Of a stretch of 33,686 nt of DNA, positions 19,085-33,686 are shown piece after piece. The notes under the pieces were generated by a model. That model made no database searches and was not told where the DNA came from. It saw only the letters and a list, made by a program, of their open reading frames with translations. How positions within the stretch are numbered: position 1 is the first letter of the stretch; each line of letters starts with the position of its first letter. The stretch lies in NCBI RefSeq assembly GCF_025933915.1, contig NZ_JAICZA010000038.1, forward strand, positions 1 through 33,686, read 5' to 3'. This DNA comes from Mycobacterium sp. (GTDB taxonomy: Bacteria > Actinomycetota > Actinomycetes > Mycobacteriales > Mycobacteriaceae). The translations under genes and the position numbers were made by a program.

Positions 19085-21579
19085 TGCGCGTTCCCTACAG
19101 CTGGCTACGCGAGGTGGTGTCGGCCGGCGCGCCGGACTGGGATGTACCCCCCGCCGAGCTCGAGCACACGCTGGTGCGCATCGGCCACGAGGTCGAAGAG
19201 GTGACCCCCCTCGGCCCGGTCGACGGCCCGCTGACGGTCGGCCGGGTGACCGACATCGAAGAGCTGACCGGTTTCAAGAAGCCGATCCGCTTCTGCCGCG
19301 TCGACGTCGGTGACGGCCAAGACCGCGGGATCGTCTGTGGCGCAACTAACTTCGTTACCGGAGACCTCGTCGTCGCGGCGCTGCCCGGCACCACGCTGCC
19401 CGGCGACTTCAAGATCGCCGCACGCAAAACCTACGGCCGCAACTCCGACGGCATGATCTGTTCGGGCGCGGAACTCGGCTTGGGCGCCGACCAATCCGGG
19501 ATCTTGGTGCTGCCGCCCGGCGCCGCCGACCCAGGCGCCGACGGCGCCGCCGTGCTGGGCCTGGACGACGTGATCTTCCACCTGGCGATCACGCCCGACC
19601 GTGGCTACGGCATGTCGCTGCGCGGCCTGGCCCGCGAGATCGCCTGCGCCTACGACCTGGACTTCGTCGACCCCGCCGGCGGCCAGGTGGTCAAGGCGCT
19701 GCCGGTCAACGGCGAGGCCTGGCCGCTGACCGTGCAGCCCAGCACCGGCGTGCGGCGCTTCGCGCTGCGTCCGGTCACCGGCATCGACCCCGCGGCCGTG
19801 TCGCCGTGGTGGCTGCAGCGCCGGCTGCTGTTGTCCGGCATCCGCGCGGCCTCCCCGGCGGTCGACGTGACGAACTACGTGATGCTCGAGCTGGGTCACC
19901 CCATGCACGCCCACGACCGCAAGCGGATCACCGGAAGCTTCGTCGTGCGGTTCGCCCGGCCCGGCGAGACCGTGGTGACCCTCGACGACATCGAGCGCAA
20001 ACTCGAGCCGGCCGACGTCCTCATCGTCGACGACACGGCGACCACCGCGATCGGCGGCGTGATGGGTGCGGCTAGCACCGAGGTGCGCGCCGATTCGACC
20101 GACGTGCTGCTCGAGGCCGCGGTCTGGGACCCCGCCGCCGTGTCGCGCACCCAGCGCAGATTGCACCTGCCCAGCGAAGCCGCCCGCCGCTACGAGCGGG
20201 GTGTGGATCCGGCCATCTCGGTGGCCGCGCTGGACCGGTGCGCCACGCTGCTCGCCGACATCGCCGGCGGAGTGGTCTCCGACGGCCTGACCGACTGGCG
20301 CGGCGACCCGCCGCGCGACGACTGGTCGCTCCCGCCCATCGAGATCTCGGTGGACCTGCCGGATCGCGTCGCCGGGGTGGACTACGCCCCGGGCACGACC
20401 GCCAAGCGGCTCGCCCAGATCGGCGCCGACGTGGCGGAGCGGGGCGACACGTTGACGGTGACCCCACCCAGCTGGCGGCCCGACCTCGTGCAGCCCGCCG
20501 ACCTCGTCGAGGAGGTGCTGCGGCTCGAGGGGCTGGAGGTCATCCCGTCGGTGTTGCCGCCGGCGCCGGCCGGCCGGGGTCTGTCCGCCGTGCAGAAGCG
20601 CCGTCGCGCCATCGGCAAGTCCCTGGCTCAGTCCGGCTACGTCGAGATCCTGCCGACGCCGTTCCTGCCCGCGGGCGTGTTCGACCTGTGGGGCCTGCCG
20701 GCCGACGACCCGCGGCGCACCACCACCGACGTGCTCAACCCGCTGGAGGCCGACCGCCCGCACCTGGCCACCACGCTGCTGCCCGCCTTGCTGGAAGCGT
20801 TGGTGCGCAACGTCTCTCGCGGCCTGGTCGACGTCTCGCTGTATGCCCTTGCGCAGGTGGTCCAGCCGACGGCGGACACCCGCGCGGTGGACCTCATTCC
20901 CGTCGACCGTCGGCCCACCGACGCCGAGATCGCCGTGCTCGACGCGTCGTTGCCGCGGCAGCCGCAGCACGTCGCGGCGGTGCTGACCGGCCTGCGCGAA
21001 CACCGCGGACCCTGGGGTCCGGGTCGCCGGGCCGAGGCCGCCGACGCGTTCGAGGCGGTCCGCATCATCGCCCGCGCGAGCGGAATCGACGTGCGGTTGC
21101 GCGCGGCGCAGCAGCTGCCGTGGCATCCGGGTCGGTGCGCCGAAGTGCTCGTCGGGGACACCCCGGTGGGTTACGCGGGCCAGCTGCATCCCGCGGTGAT
21201 CGAGCGCTCCGGGCTGCCCAAGGGCACCTGCGCGCTCGAGCTGAACCTGGACGCACTGCCCATCGCCGCGGCACTGCCCGCGCCCCGGGTGTCGCCGTTC
21301 CCGGCCGTCTTCCAGGACGTCAGCCTGGTGGTGGCCGCGCACGTACCGGCCCAGGCGGTGGCCGACGCCGTCCGCGAGGGCGCGGGGGAGCTTCTCGAAG
21401 ACCTGCAACTGTTCGATGTGTTCACCGGCCCGCAGATCGGCGAGGACCGCAAGTCGCTGACCTTCGCGCTGCGGTTCCGCGCGCCCGATCGCACGCTCAC
21501 CGAGGACGACGCCACCGCGGCCCGCGACGCGGCGGTGCGCCGGGCCGCCGAGGCGGTCGGCGCCGAGCTCCGCAGCTAA
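19084..21579 (+). CDS. pheT: Phenylalanyl-tRNA synthetase beta subunit
   Basis: An 831-residue beta subunit of full family length. Domains in order are an N-terminal part beginning [12 protein letters not shown], an EMAP/OB-type tRNA-binding domain (about 40-150; [18 protein letters not shown]), the B3/B4 editing domain, the B5 domain, a catalytic-like domain, and the C-terminal FDX-ACB anticodon domain ([30 protein letters not shown]). Editing of mischarged tyrosine is known for the family. Its start overlaps pheS by one base. In M. tuberculosis PE_PGRS30 follows on the opposite strand; here argC begins 46 bp later. Confidence 0.97.
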
Positions 21580-21589
21580 GGGAATGGAT

Positions 21590-23876
<2,287 letters not shown>

Positions 23877-23880
<4 letters not shown>

Positions 23881-24760
23881 GCGCCTCGACGGAAGTCTTA
23901 CCCACCGCGGTCAAGGCGCAGGTGCTCTCCGAAGCCCTGCCCTGGCTCAAGCAGCTGCACGGCAAGATCGTCGTCATCAAGTACGGCGGCAATGCCATGA
24001 CCGACGACACGCTGCGGCAAGCCTTCGCCGCCGACATGGCGTTTCTGCGCAATTGCGGGGTGCACCCCGTCGTCGTACACGGCGGCGGCCCGCAGATCAG
24101 CGCGATGCTGCGCCGCCTCGGCATCCAGGGTGACTTCAAGGGTGGATTCCGGGTCACCACACCGGAAGTGCTCGACGTGGCGCGGATGGTGCTGTTCGGC
24201 CAGGTCGGCCGCGAACTGGTCAACTTGATCAACGCGCATGGACCGTACGCGGTCGGTATCACCGGCGAGGACGCCCAGCTGTTCACCGCCGTGCGCCGCA
24301 GCGTCACCGTCGACGGCGTGGCTACCGACATCGGCCTGGTGGGGGACGTCGAGCGGGTCAACACCGCTGCGGTGCTGGATCTTATTGCCGCACGCCGTAT
24401 TCCGGTGGTGTCGACGCTGGCGCCGGACGCCGAAGGCGTGGTGCACAACATCAACGCCGACACCGCCGCGGCGGCGCTGGCCGATGCGCTGCAGGCCGAG
24501 AAGCTGTTGATGCTCACCGATGTCGAGGGCCTGTACACGAGTTGGCCCAACCGCGATTCGTTGGTCAGCGAAATCGACACGGCCACACTGTCGCAACTGC
24601 TACCCACGCTGGAGGCGGGGATGATTCCCAAGGTCGAAGCGTGTCTGCGGGCCGTCACCGCCGGCGTTCCCAGCGCGCACGTCATCGACGGACGGGTCGA
24701 ACACTGTGTGCTGGTGGAGCTTTTCACCGACGAGGGCACCGGCACCAAGGTGGTATCGGC

Positions 24761-24764
<4 letters not shown>
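23877..24764 (+). CDS. argB: Acetylglutamate kinase
   Basis: Phosphorylates N-acetylglutamate, the second and usually feedback-controlled step. It has 295 residues in the amino-acid kinase fold: KYGGNAM near residue 38 for phosphate binding, HGGGPQIS around 63-70 for the substrate, and [15 protein letters not shown] towards the end. The N-terminal extension (about 1-28) matches the helix that lets arginine-sensitive hexameric kinases oligomerise, so arginine inhibition is likely. The ATG at 23877 overlaps the argJ stop (ATGA). Confidence 0.97.
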
Positions 24765-26943
<2,179 letters not shown>

Positions 26944-26954
<11 letters not shown>

Positions 26955-27438
26955 CAAGACCACCCCCGAGACCACCCGGGCCGGCCGGCAGGCCCGCATC
27001 GTGGCGATCCTGTCGTCGGCCGAGGTGCGCAGCCAAAGCGAACTGGCGGCGCGCCTCGCCGACGAGGGCATCGAGGTCACCCAGGCCACCCTGTCACGGG
27101 ACCTCGAAGAGCTGGGCGCGGTGAAGCTGCGCGGCGCCGACGGCGGCGTCGGCGTCTACATGGTTCCCGAGGACGGCAACCCGGTGCGCGGTGTGTCCGG
27201 CGGGACCGCGCGGCTGTCTCGGCTGCTGGGCGAGCTGCTCGTTTCGGCCGACGCCAGCGCGAACCTGGCGGTGCTGCGCACCCCGCCCGGCGCCGCCGAC
27301 TATTTGGCCAGCGCGATCGATCGCGCGGCGCTACCGTACGTCGTCGGCACCATCGCCGGCGATGACACCGTCTTCGTGGCCGCTCGAGAGCCGATGACCG
27401 GCGCCGAACTGGCCAGCACTTTGGAAAAACTCACGTAA
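26944..27438 (+). CDS. argR: Arginine repressor
   Basis: Hexameric arginine-dependent repressor of the arg operon, 164 residues. The N-terminal winged helix (about 12-80) includes the recognition region [19 protein letters not shown]. The C-terminal domain carries the arginine-binding [15 protein letters not shown]. The ATG at 26944 sits eight bases after GGGGAGGAG. Being inside the operon it controls, it should be autoregulated through the ARG box at 21600-21615. The N-terminal dozen residues differ from what I recall of M. tuberculosis ArgR, in line with the repeat at this junction. Confidence 0.96.
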
Positions 27439-27465
27439 GCGTTTCAACCTGAAGGAGATTGGTTC

Positions 27466-30112
<2,647 letters not shown>

Positions 30113-30151
30113 GATGAGATCGGTTTGGCTGCCCTGCGCTGACATGGCGAC

Positions 30152-30157
30152 TAGACT
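30152..30157 (+). promoter_or_regulatory. Candidate -10 box of pks10
   Basis: TAGACT fits the mycobacterial -10 pattern and would start a transcript near 30164, about 60 bases before the pks10 ATG. The -35 region is unclear. It marks a likely break between the arg operon and the polyketide locus. Confidence 0.4.
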
Positions 30158-30223
30158 GCGAGCTCAGAGCGATCCGGATGAACTTTGCGGGCCGGATCCC
30201 CGTGATCAAGGGGTGGGAAAGCA

Positions 30224-31285
30224 ATGAGCGTCGTCGCCGGCGTCTTCGGTGCGTTGCCGCCGCACCGGTATTCGCAGCGCGAGCTCACCGATTTCTTCGT
30301 TAGCATTCCCGAGTTCCAGGACTACGAGGACATCGTCCGGCAGCTGCACACCAGCGCCAAAGTCGACAGCCGTCACCTGGTGCTGCCCCTCGAGCAATAC
30401 CCCGCGCTGACCGACTTCGGCATGGCGAACCGGATCTTCACCGAGCACGCCGTGAACCTCGGCGCTGAAGCGCTGTCCGGCGCGCTCGACGAGGCGGGAC
30501 TGCGGCCCCAGGACGTCGACGTGCTGATCACGACGACCGTCACCGGCCTGGCGGTGCCGTCGGTGGACGCCCGGATCGTCGCGCGGCTCGGCCTGCGCGA
30601 TGACGTGCGACGGGTGCCGCTGTTCGGCCTCGGGTGCGTGGCCGGGGCGGCGGGCGTGGCCCGCGCGAACGACTATCTGCGCGGCGCGCCCGACGCCGTC
30701 GCCGCCCTCGTCTCGGTCGAGCTGTGCTCGCTGACCTATCCCGGATACACGCCGTCGCTGGCCGGCATGGTCGGCAGCGCCCTGTTCGCCGACGGCGCGG
30801 CGGCGGTGGTGGCCGTGGGCGACCGGCGCGCCGAACAGCTTGCAGCCGGCGGCCCCAGCGTCCTCGATTCGCGCAGCCATCTCTACCCCGACTCGCTGCG
30901 CACCATGGGCTACGACGTCGGCGCAGGAGGCTTCGAGCTGGTGCTGTCGAAGGACGTCGCGGCCGTCGTGGAGCAATACATCGAGGACGACGTCACCCAG
31001 TTCTTGGGGGCGCACGGCTTGACCGCGACCGATATCGGCGCCTTCGTCAGCCACCCCGGTGGCCCCAAGGTCATCGAGGCGATCAACGCGGCGCTCAGCC
31101 TGCCGCCGGAGGCCCTGGAACTCACCTGGCGTTCCCTCGGCGAGATCGGCAACCTCTCGTCGGCGTCGGTGTTGCATGTGCTGCGCGACACGATGGCCAA
31201 GCCGCCGCCGAGCGGAAGCCCCGGCCTGATGCTCGCGATGGGGCCGGGATTCTGTTCCGAACTGGTGTTGTTGCGTTGGCACTGA
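30224..31285 (+). CDS. pks10: Type III polyketide synthase (chalcone synthase-like)
   Basis: A 353-residue homodimeric ketosynthase that extends acyl-CoA starters with malonyl units without an acyl carrier protein. The catalytic triad is Cys138 ([10 protein letters not shown]), His277 (FVSHPGGPK) and Asn310 ([11 protein letters not shown]). The C-terminal [12 protein letters not shown] motif is also typical. Length and position after argH match M. tuberculosis Rv1660 (pks10), reported to be needed for phthiocerol dimycocerosate production. Which starter this copy uses cannot be read from sequence. A type I PKS follows 140 bp downstream. Confidence 0.95.
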   Translation: MSVVAGVFGALPPHRYSQRELTDFFVSIPEFQDYEDIVRQLHTSAKVDSRHLVLPLEQYPALTDFGMANRIFTEHAVNLGAEALSGALDEAGLRPQDVDVLITTTVTGLAVPSVDARIVARLGLRDDVRRVPLFGLGCVAGAAGVARANDYLRGAPDAVAALVSVELCSLTYPGYTPSLAGMVGSALFADGAAAVVAVGDRRAEQLAAGGPSVLDSRSHLYPDSLRTMGYDVGAGGFELVLSKDVAAVVEQYIEDDVTQFLGAHGLTATDIGAFVSHPGGPKVIEAINAALSLPPEALELTWRSLGEIGNLSSASVLHVLRDTMAKPPPSGSPGLMLAMGPGFCSELVLLRWH

Positions 31286-31425
31286 TGGTCGCCCGTGTAC
31301 TTCCGTTCGCACCCTAAGGCGTCCTTTTTGGGCGGTGGGGAGTTGTTGGCGGTGGGGCCCGGTCGGCGGGGCGGCGGACCCATCGCCGGAAGTAGCGCTG
31401 CGAATGACACGAAAGGCCGCGTTCG

Positions 31426-33686
31426 ATGAACGGCAACACCGAAGAGCTCGTCCGGGCCCTTCGTCAATCGCTGAAGGAGAACGAGCGGCTCAAGCGCGAG
31501 AACCGCCAGTACCTCGCCGCCACCACCGAACCCGTGGCGGTGGTGGGCATGGGTTGCCGCTATCCCGGTGGCGTGGACTCACCAGAGGCCTTGTGGGAGA
31601 TGGTGGTTGACGGCCGCGACGTGGTCTCGGACTTTCCGGGGGACCGGGGCTGGGGCTTGGCCGGGCTGTTCGATGCGGATCCCGACGCGGTCGGAAAGTC
31701 GTATGCGCGGTGCGGTGGGTTCCTCTCGGACGTCGGCGATTTCGATGCCGCCTTCTTCGGGATCGCCCCCAGCGAGGCGCTGGCGATGGACCCGCAGCAA
31801 CGACTGCTGCTCGAGGTGTCGTGGGAGGCGTTGGAGCGGGCCGGAATTGATCCCGTGGCCCTGCGGGGCTCGTCGACCGGCGTGTTCGCCGGGATATTCC
31901 ACGGTTCCTACGGCGGCCAGGGCCGGGTGCCCGGACATTTGGAGCGATACGGCCTGCGCGGCTCCACGCTGAGCGTGGCGTCGGGGCGGGTGGCCTATTC
32001 GCTGGGCCTGGAAGGCCCGGCCGTCTCGGTCGACACGGCATGTTCGTCGTCGCTGGTGGCCCTCCATCTGGCGGCGCAGTCGCTGCGTTCGGGCGAGTGC
32101 GATCTGGCGCTGGCCGGCGGCGTCACGGTGATGGCCACACCGGCGATGTTCATCGAATTCAGCCGGCAGCGGGCGCTGGCCGCCGACGGCCGGTGCAAGG
32201 CCTACGCGGGCGCCGCCGACGGCACCGGGTTCTCCGAGGGCGTCGGCGTGCTGGTGCTGGAACGGCTGGCCGATGCGCGCCGACTGGGGCATCCGGTGCT
32301 CGCCGTCGTGCGGGGCTCCGCGGTGAACCAGGACGGCGCGTCCAACGGGCTGGCGACGCCCAACGGGCCGTCACAGCAGCGGGTCATCCGGGCGGCGCTG
32401 GCCAATGCGCGGCTGGGCACCGCGGACGTGGACCTGGTGGAGGGCCACGGGACCGGCACCACCCTGGGGGATCCGATTGAGGCCCAAGCGCTTTTGGCGA
32501 CCTACGGGCAGGACCGGCCGGCGGACCGGCCGCTGTGGTTGGGGTCGATCAAATCCAACATGGGCCATACCTCGGCCGCCGCCGGCGCCGGCGGGGTGAT
32601 CAAGATGGTGCAGGCGATTCGCCACGGGGTGATGCCCAAGACGTTGCACGTGGATGAGCCGACGCCGCACGTGGATTGGTCGGCCGGGTCGGTGTCGCTG
32701 CTGACGGATCCGCGGCCCTGGCCCGCGGTGGACCGGCCGCGGCGCGCGGGCGTCTCGTCGTTCGGCATCAGCGGCACCAATGCGCACGTCATCGTGGAGC
32801 AGTACGTACCGGAGCCCGAAAGCGCCGGGCGCTCAGGCGATGACGTGGTGGTGCCGTGGGTGATCTCGGCCCGGTCGGCCGAGGCGCTGGCGAACCAGGC
32901 GTCGCGGCTGCTGGCGCACGTGAAGGCCGGTCCCGGGGCGCGGGTGGTGGACGTGGGCTGGTCGCTGATCTCGACGCGGTCGCGCTTCGAGCACCGGGCG
33001 GTGATCGTGGGGAGCAACGGCGTGCAGTTGCTGCGCGGGCTGTCGGAGTTGGCGGCCGGCGAGCAGGGCACCGGCGTCGCGGTGGGCCGGGCGCAGTCGC
33101 CGGGCAAGACGGTGTTCGTGTTCCCCGGCCAGGGATCGCAATGGGCCGGCATGTGTGCCCAATTATTGGACAACTCGGCGGTATTCGCCGAACAAATGCA
33201 TCGATGCGCGCACGCGCTCGCCGAGCACGTCGAGTGGTCGCTGATCGACGTCATCCGCGGCGCGCCCGGCGCGCCGGGCCTGGATCGGGTGGACGTGGTG
33301 CAGCCGGCGCTGTGGGCGGTCATGGTGTCGCTGGCCGAGTTGTGGCGCACGGTGGGTGTGGTACCCGATGCGGTGATCGGTCATTCGCAGGGCGAAATCG
33401 CGGCGGCCTATGTGGCGGGGGCGCTGTCGTTGGAAGACGCCGCCCGGGTGGTGGCGTTGCGCAGCCGGCTGCTGGTGGGGTTGTCGGGCCGCGGTGGCAT
33501 GGTCTCGCTGGCCTGCGGCCTGCCGCGCGCCGAACAGCTGATCGCGGCGTGGGGCGAGCGATTGAATATCGCCACGGTCAACGGTGCTTCGGCGGTGGTG
33601 GTGTCCGGCGAGGTGGACGCGCTGACCGAACTGATGCAACGCTGCGCGGCCGACAACGTTCGCGCCCGTCGCATCGACGTCGACTA
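31426..33686 (+). CDS. pks7: Modular type I polyketide synthase, 5' part
   Basis: An open frame from the ATG at 31426 runs off the right edge; 753 codons are visible. Residues 5-31 form a charged helix ([20 protein letters not shown]) typical of a PKS N-terminal docking domain. A ketosynthase (about 35-460) follows with Cys206 (DTACSSS), His341 (VEGHGTGT) and His381 (KSNMGHT), all present. After a linker comes an acyltransferase with the [13 protein letters not shown] start (about residue 560) and Ser654 (GHSQGE). The window ends before the AT motif that would tell malonyl from methylmalonyl. GAAAGG (31411-31416) is the likely ribosome binding site. The name rests on position after pks10, as in M. 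tuberculosis Rv1661. Confidence 0.88.
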   Translation, partial: MNGNTEELVRALRQSLKENERLKRENRQYLAATTEPVAVVGMGCRYPGGVDSPEALWEMVVDGRDVVSDFPGDRGWGLAGLFDADPDAVGKSYARCGGFLSDVGDFDAAFFGIAPSEALAMDPQQRLLLEVSWEALERAGIDPVALRGSSTGVFAGIFHGSYGGQGRVPGHLERYGLRGSTLSVASGRVAYSLGLEGPAVSVDTACSSSLVALHLAAQSLRSGECDLALAGGVTVMATPAMFIEFSRQRALAADGRCKAYAGAADGTGFSEGVGVLVLERLADARRLGHPVLAVVRGSAVNQDGASNGLATPNGPSQQRVIRAALANARLGTADVDLVEGHGTGTTLGDPIEAQALLATYGQDRPADRPLWLGSIKSNMGHTSAAAGAGGVIKMVQAIRHGVMPKTLHVDEPTPHVDWSAGSVSLLTDPRPWPAVDRPRRAGVSSFGISGTNAHVIVEQYVPEPESAGRSGDDVVVPWVISARSAEALANQASRLLAHVKAGPGARVVDVGWSLISTRSRFEHRAVIVGSNGVQLLRGLSELAAGEQGTGVAVGRAQSPGKTVFVFPGQGSQWAGMCAQLLDNSAVFAEQMHRCAHALAEHVEWSLIDVIRGAPGAPGLDRVDVVQPALWAVMVSLAELWRTVGVVPDAVIGHSQGEIAAAYVAGALSLEDAARVVALRSRLLVGLSGRGGMVSLACGLPRAEQLIAAWGERLNIATVNGASAVVVSGEVDALTELMQRCAADNVRARRIDVD

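Noticed and set aside
19105..21408. 767-codon open frame antisense to pheT
   Set aside because: pheT is certain, and the antisense product is a His/Arg/Gly-rich shadow typical of GC-rich codon bias.
31286..31425. Terminator between pks10 and the modular PKS (CCCTAAGG...CCTTTTTGGG)
   Set aside because: The stem is short and interrupted, and the T run lies inside it. It is not a convincing intrinsic terminator.

Overview
The window is high-GC actinobacterial DNA from a Mycobacterium. From lysX onward the gene order (lysX, infC, rpmI, rplT, tsnR, an MpaB-like gene, an adenylate cyclase, a rhomboid-like gene, pheS, pheT, argCJBDFRGH, pks10, pks7) follows the M. tuberculosis Rv1640c-Rv1661 block as I remember it. 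The PE17 and PE_PGRS30 genes that sit inside that block in M. tuberculosis are absent. That points to a non-tuberculous species, perhaps M. avium complex-like; the species is inference.

Region 1 (1-8.9 kb) is accessory. It holds the tail of an unknown gene, a cytochrome P450 and a small SAM methyltransferase on the plus strand. Facing them on the minus strand are a GAF-GGDEF-EAL cyclic-di-GMP enzyme, a ThiF/nitroreductase fusion (MoeY type), a TetR regulator and a membrane-anchored esterase (Rv1639c type). The GGDEF-EAL, MoeY and TetR types lie together at Rv1353c-Rv1355c in M. tuberculosis, so here they have a different chromosomal neighbourhood.

Region 2 (8.9-14.9 kb) has lysX (lysyl-phosphatidylglycerol synthase fused to lysyl-tRNA synthetase) divergent from the translation operon infC-rpmI-rplT-tsnR. 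The roughly 300-nt infC leader carries a promoter, a 33-codon upstream ORF, stacked hairpins and an intrinsic terminator. infC itself starts at a rare ATC codon.

Region 3 (14.9-18 kb) has an MpaB/DUF2236 oxygenase-like gene whose promoter contains a perfect 16-bp palindrome. Divergent from it are a class III adenylate cyclase with a leaderless-type promoter and, 3 bp on, a rhomboid-like membrane protein.

Region 4 (18-30.1 kb) holds pheS-pheT, then the complete arginine operon argC-J-B-D-F-R-G-H. An ARG box overlaps the argC promoter. Most arg junctions are ATGA or GTGA overlaps, and a MIRU-like repeat separates argF from argR.

Region 5 (30.1 kb to the end) starts a lipid polyketide locus: a type III PKS (pks10) followed by the first 753 codons of a modular type I PKS (pks7-like; KS and part of AT), which runs off the window. 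No tRNA, rRNA, CRISPR array or insertion sequence was seen.
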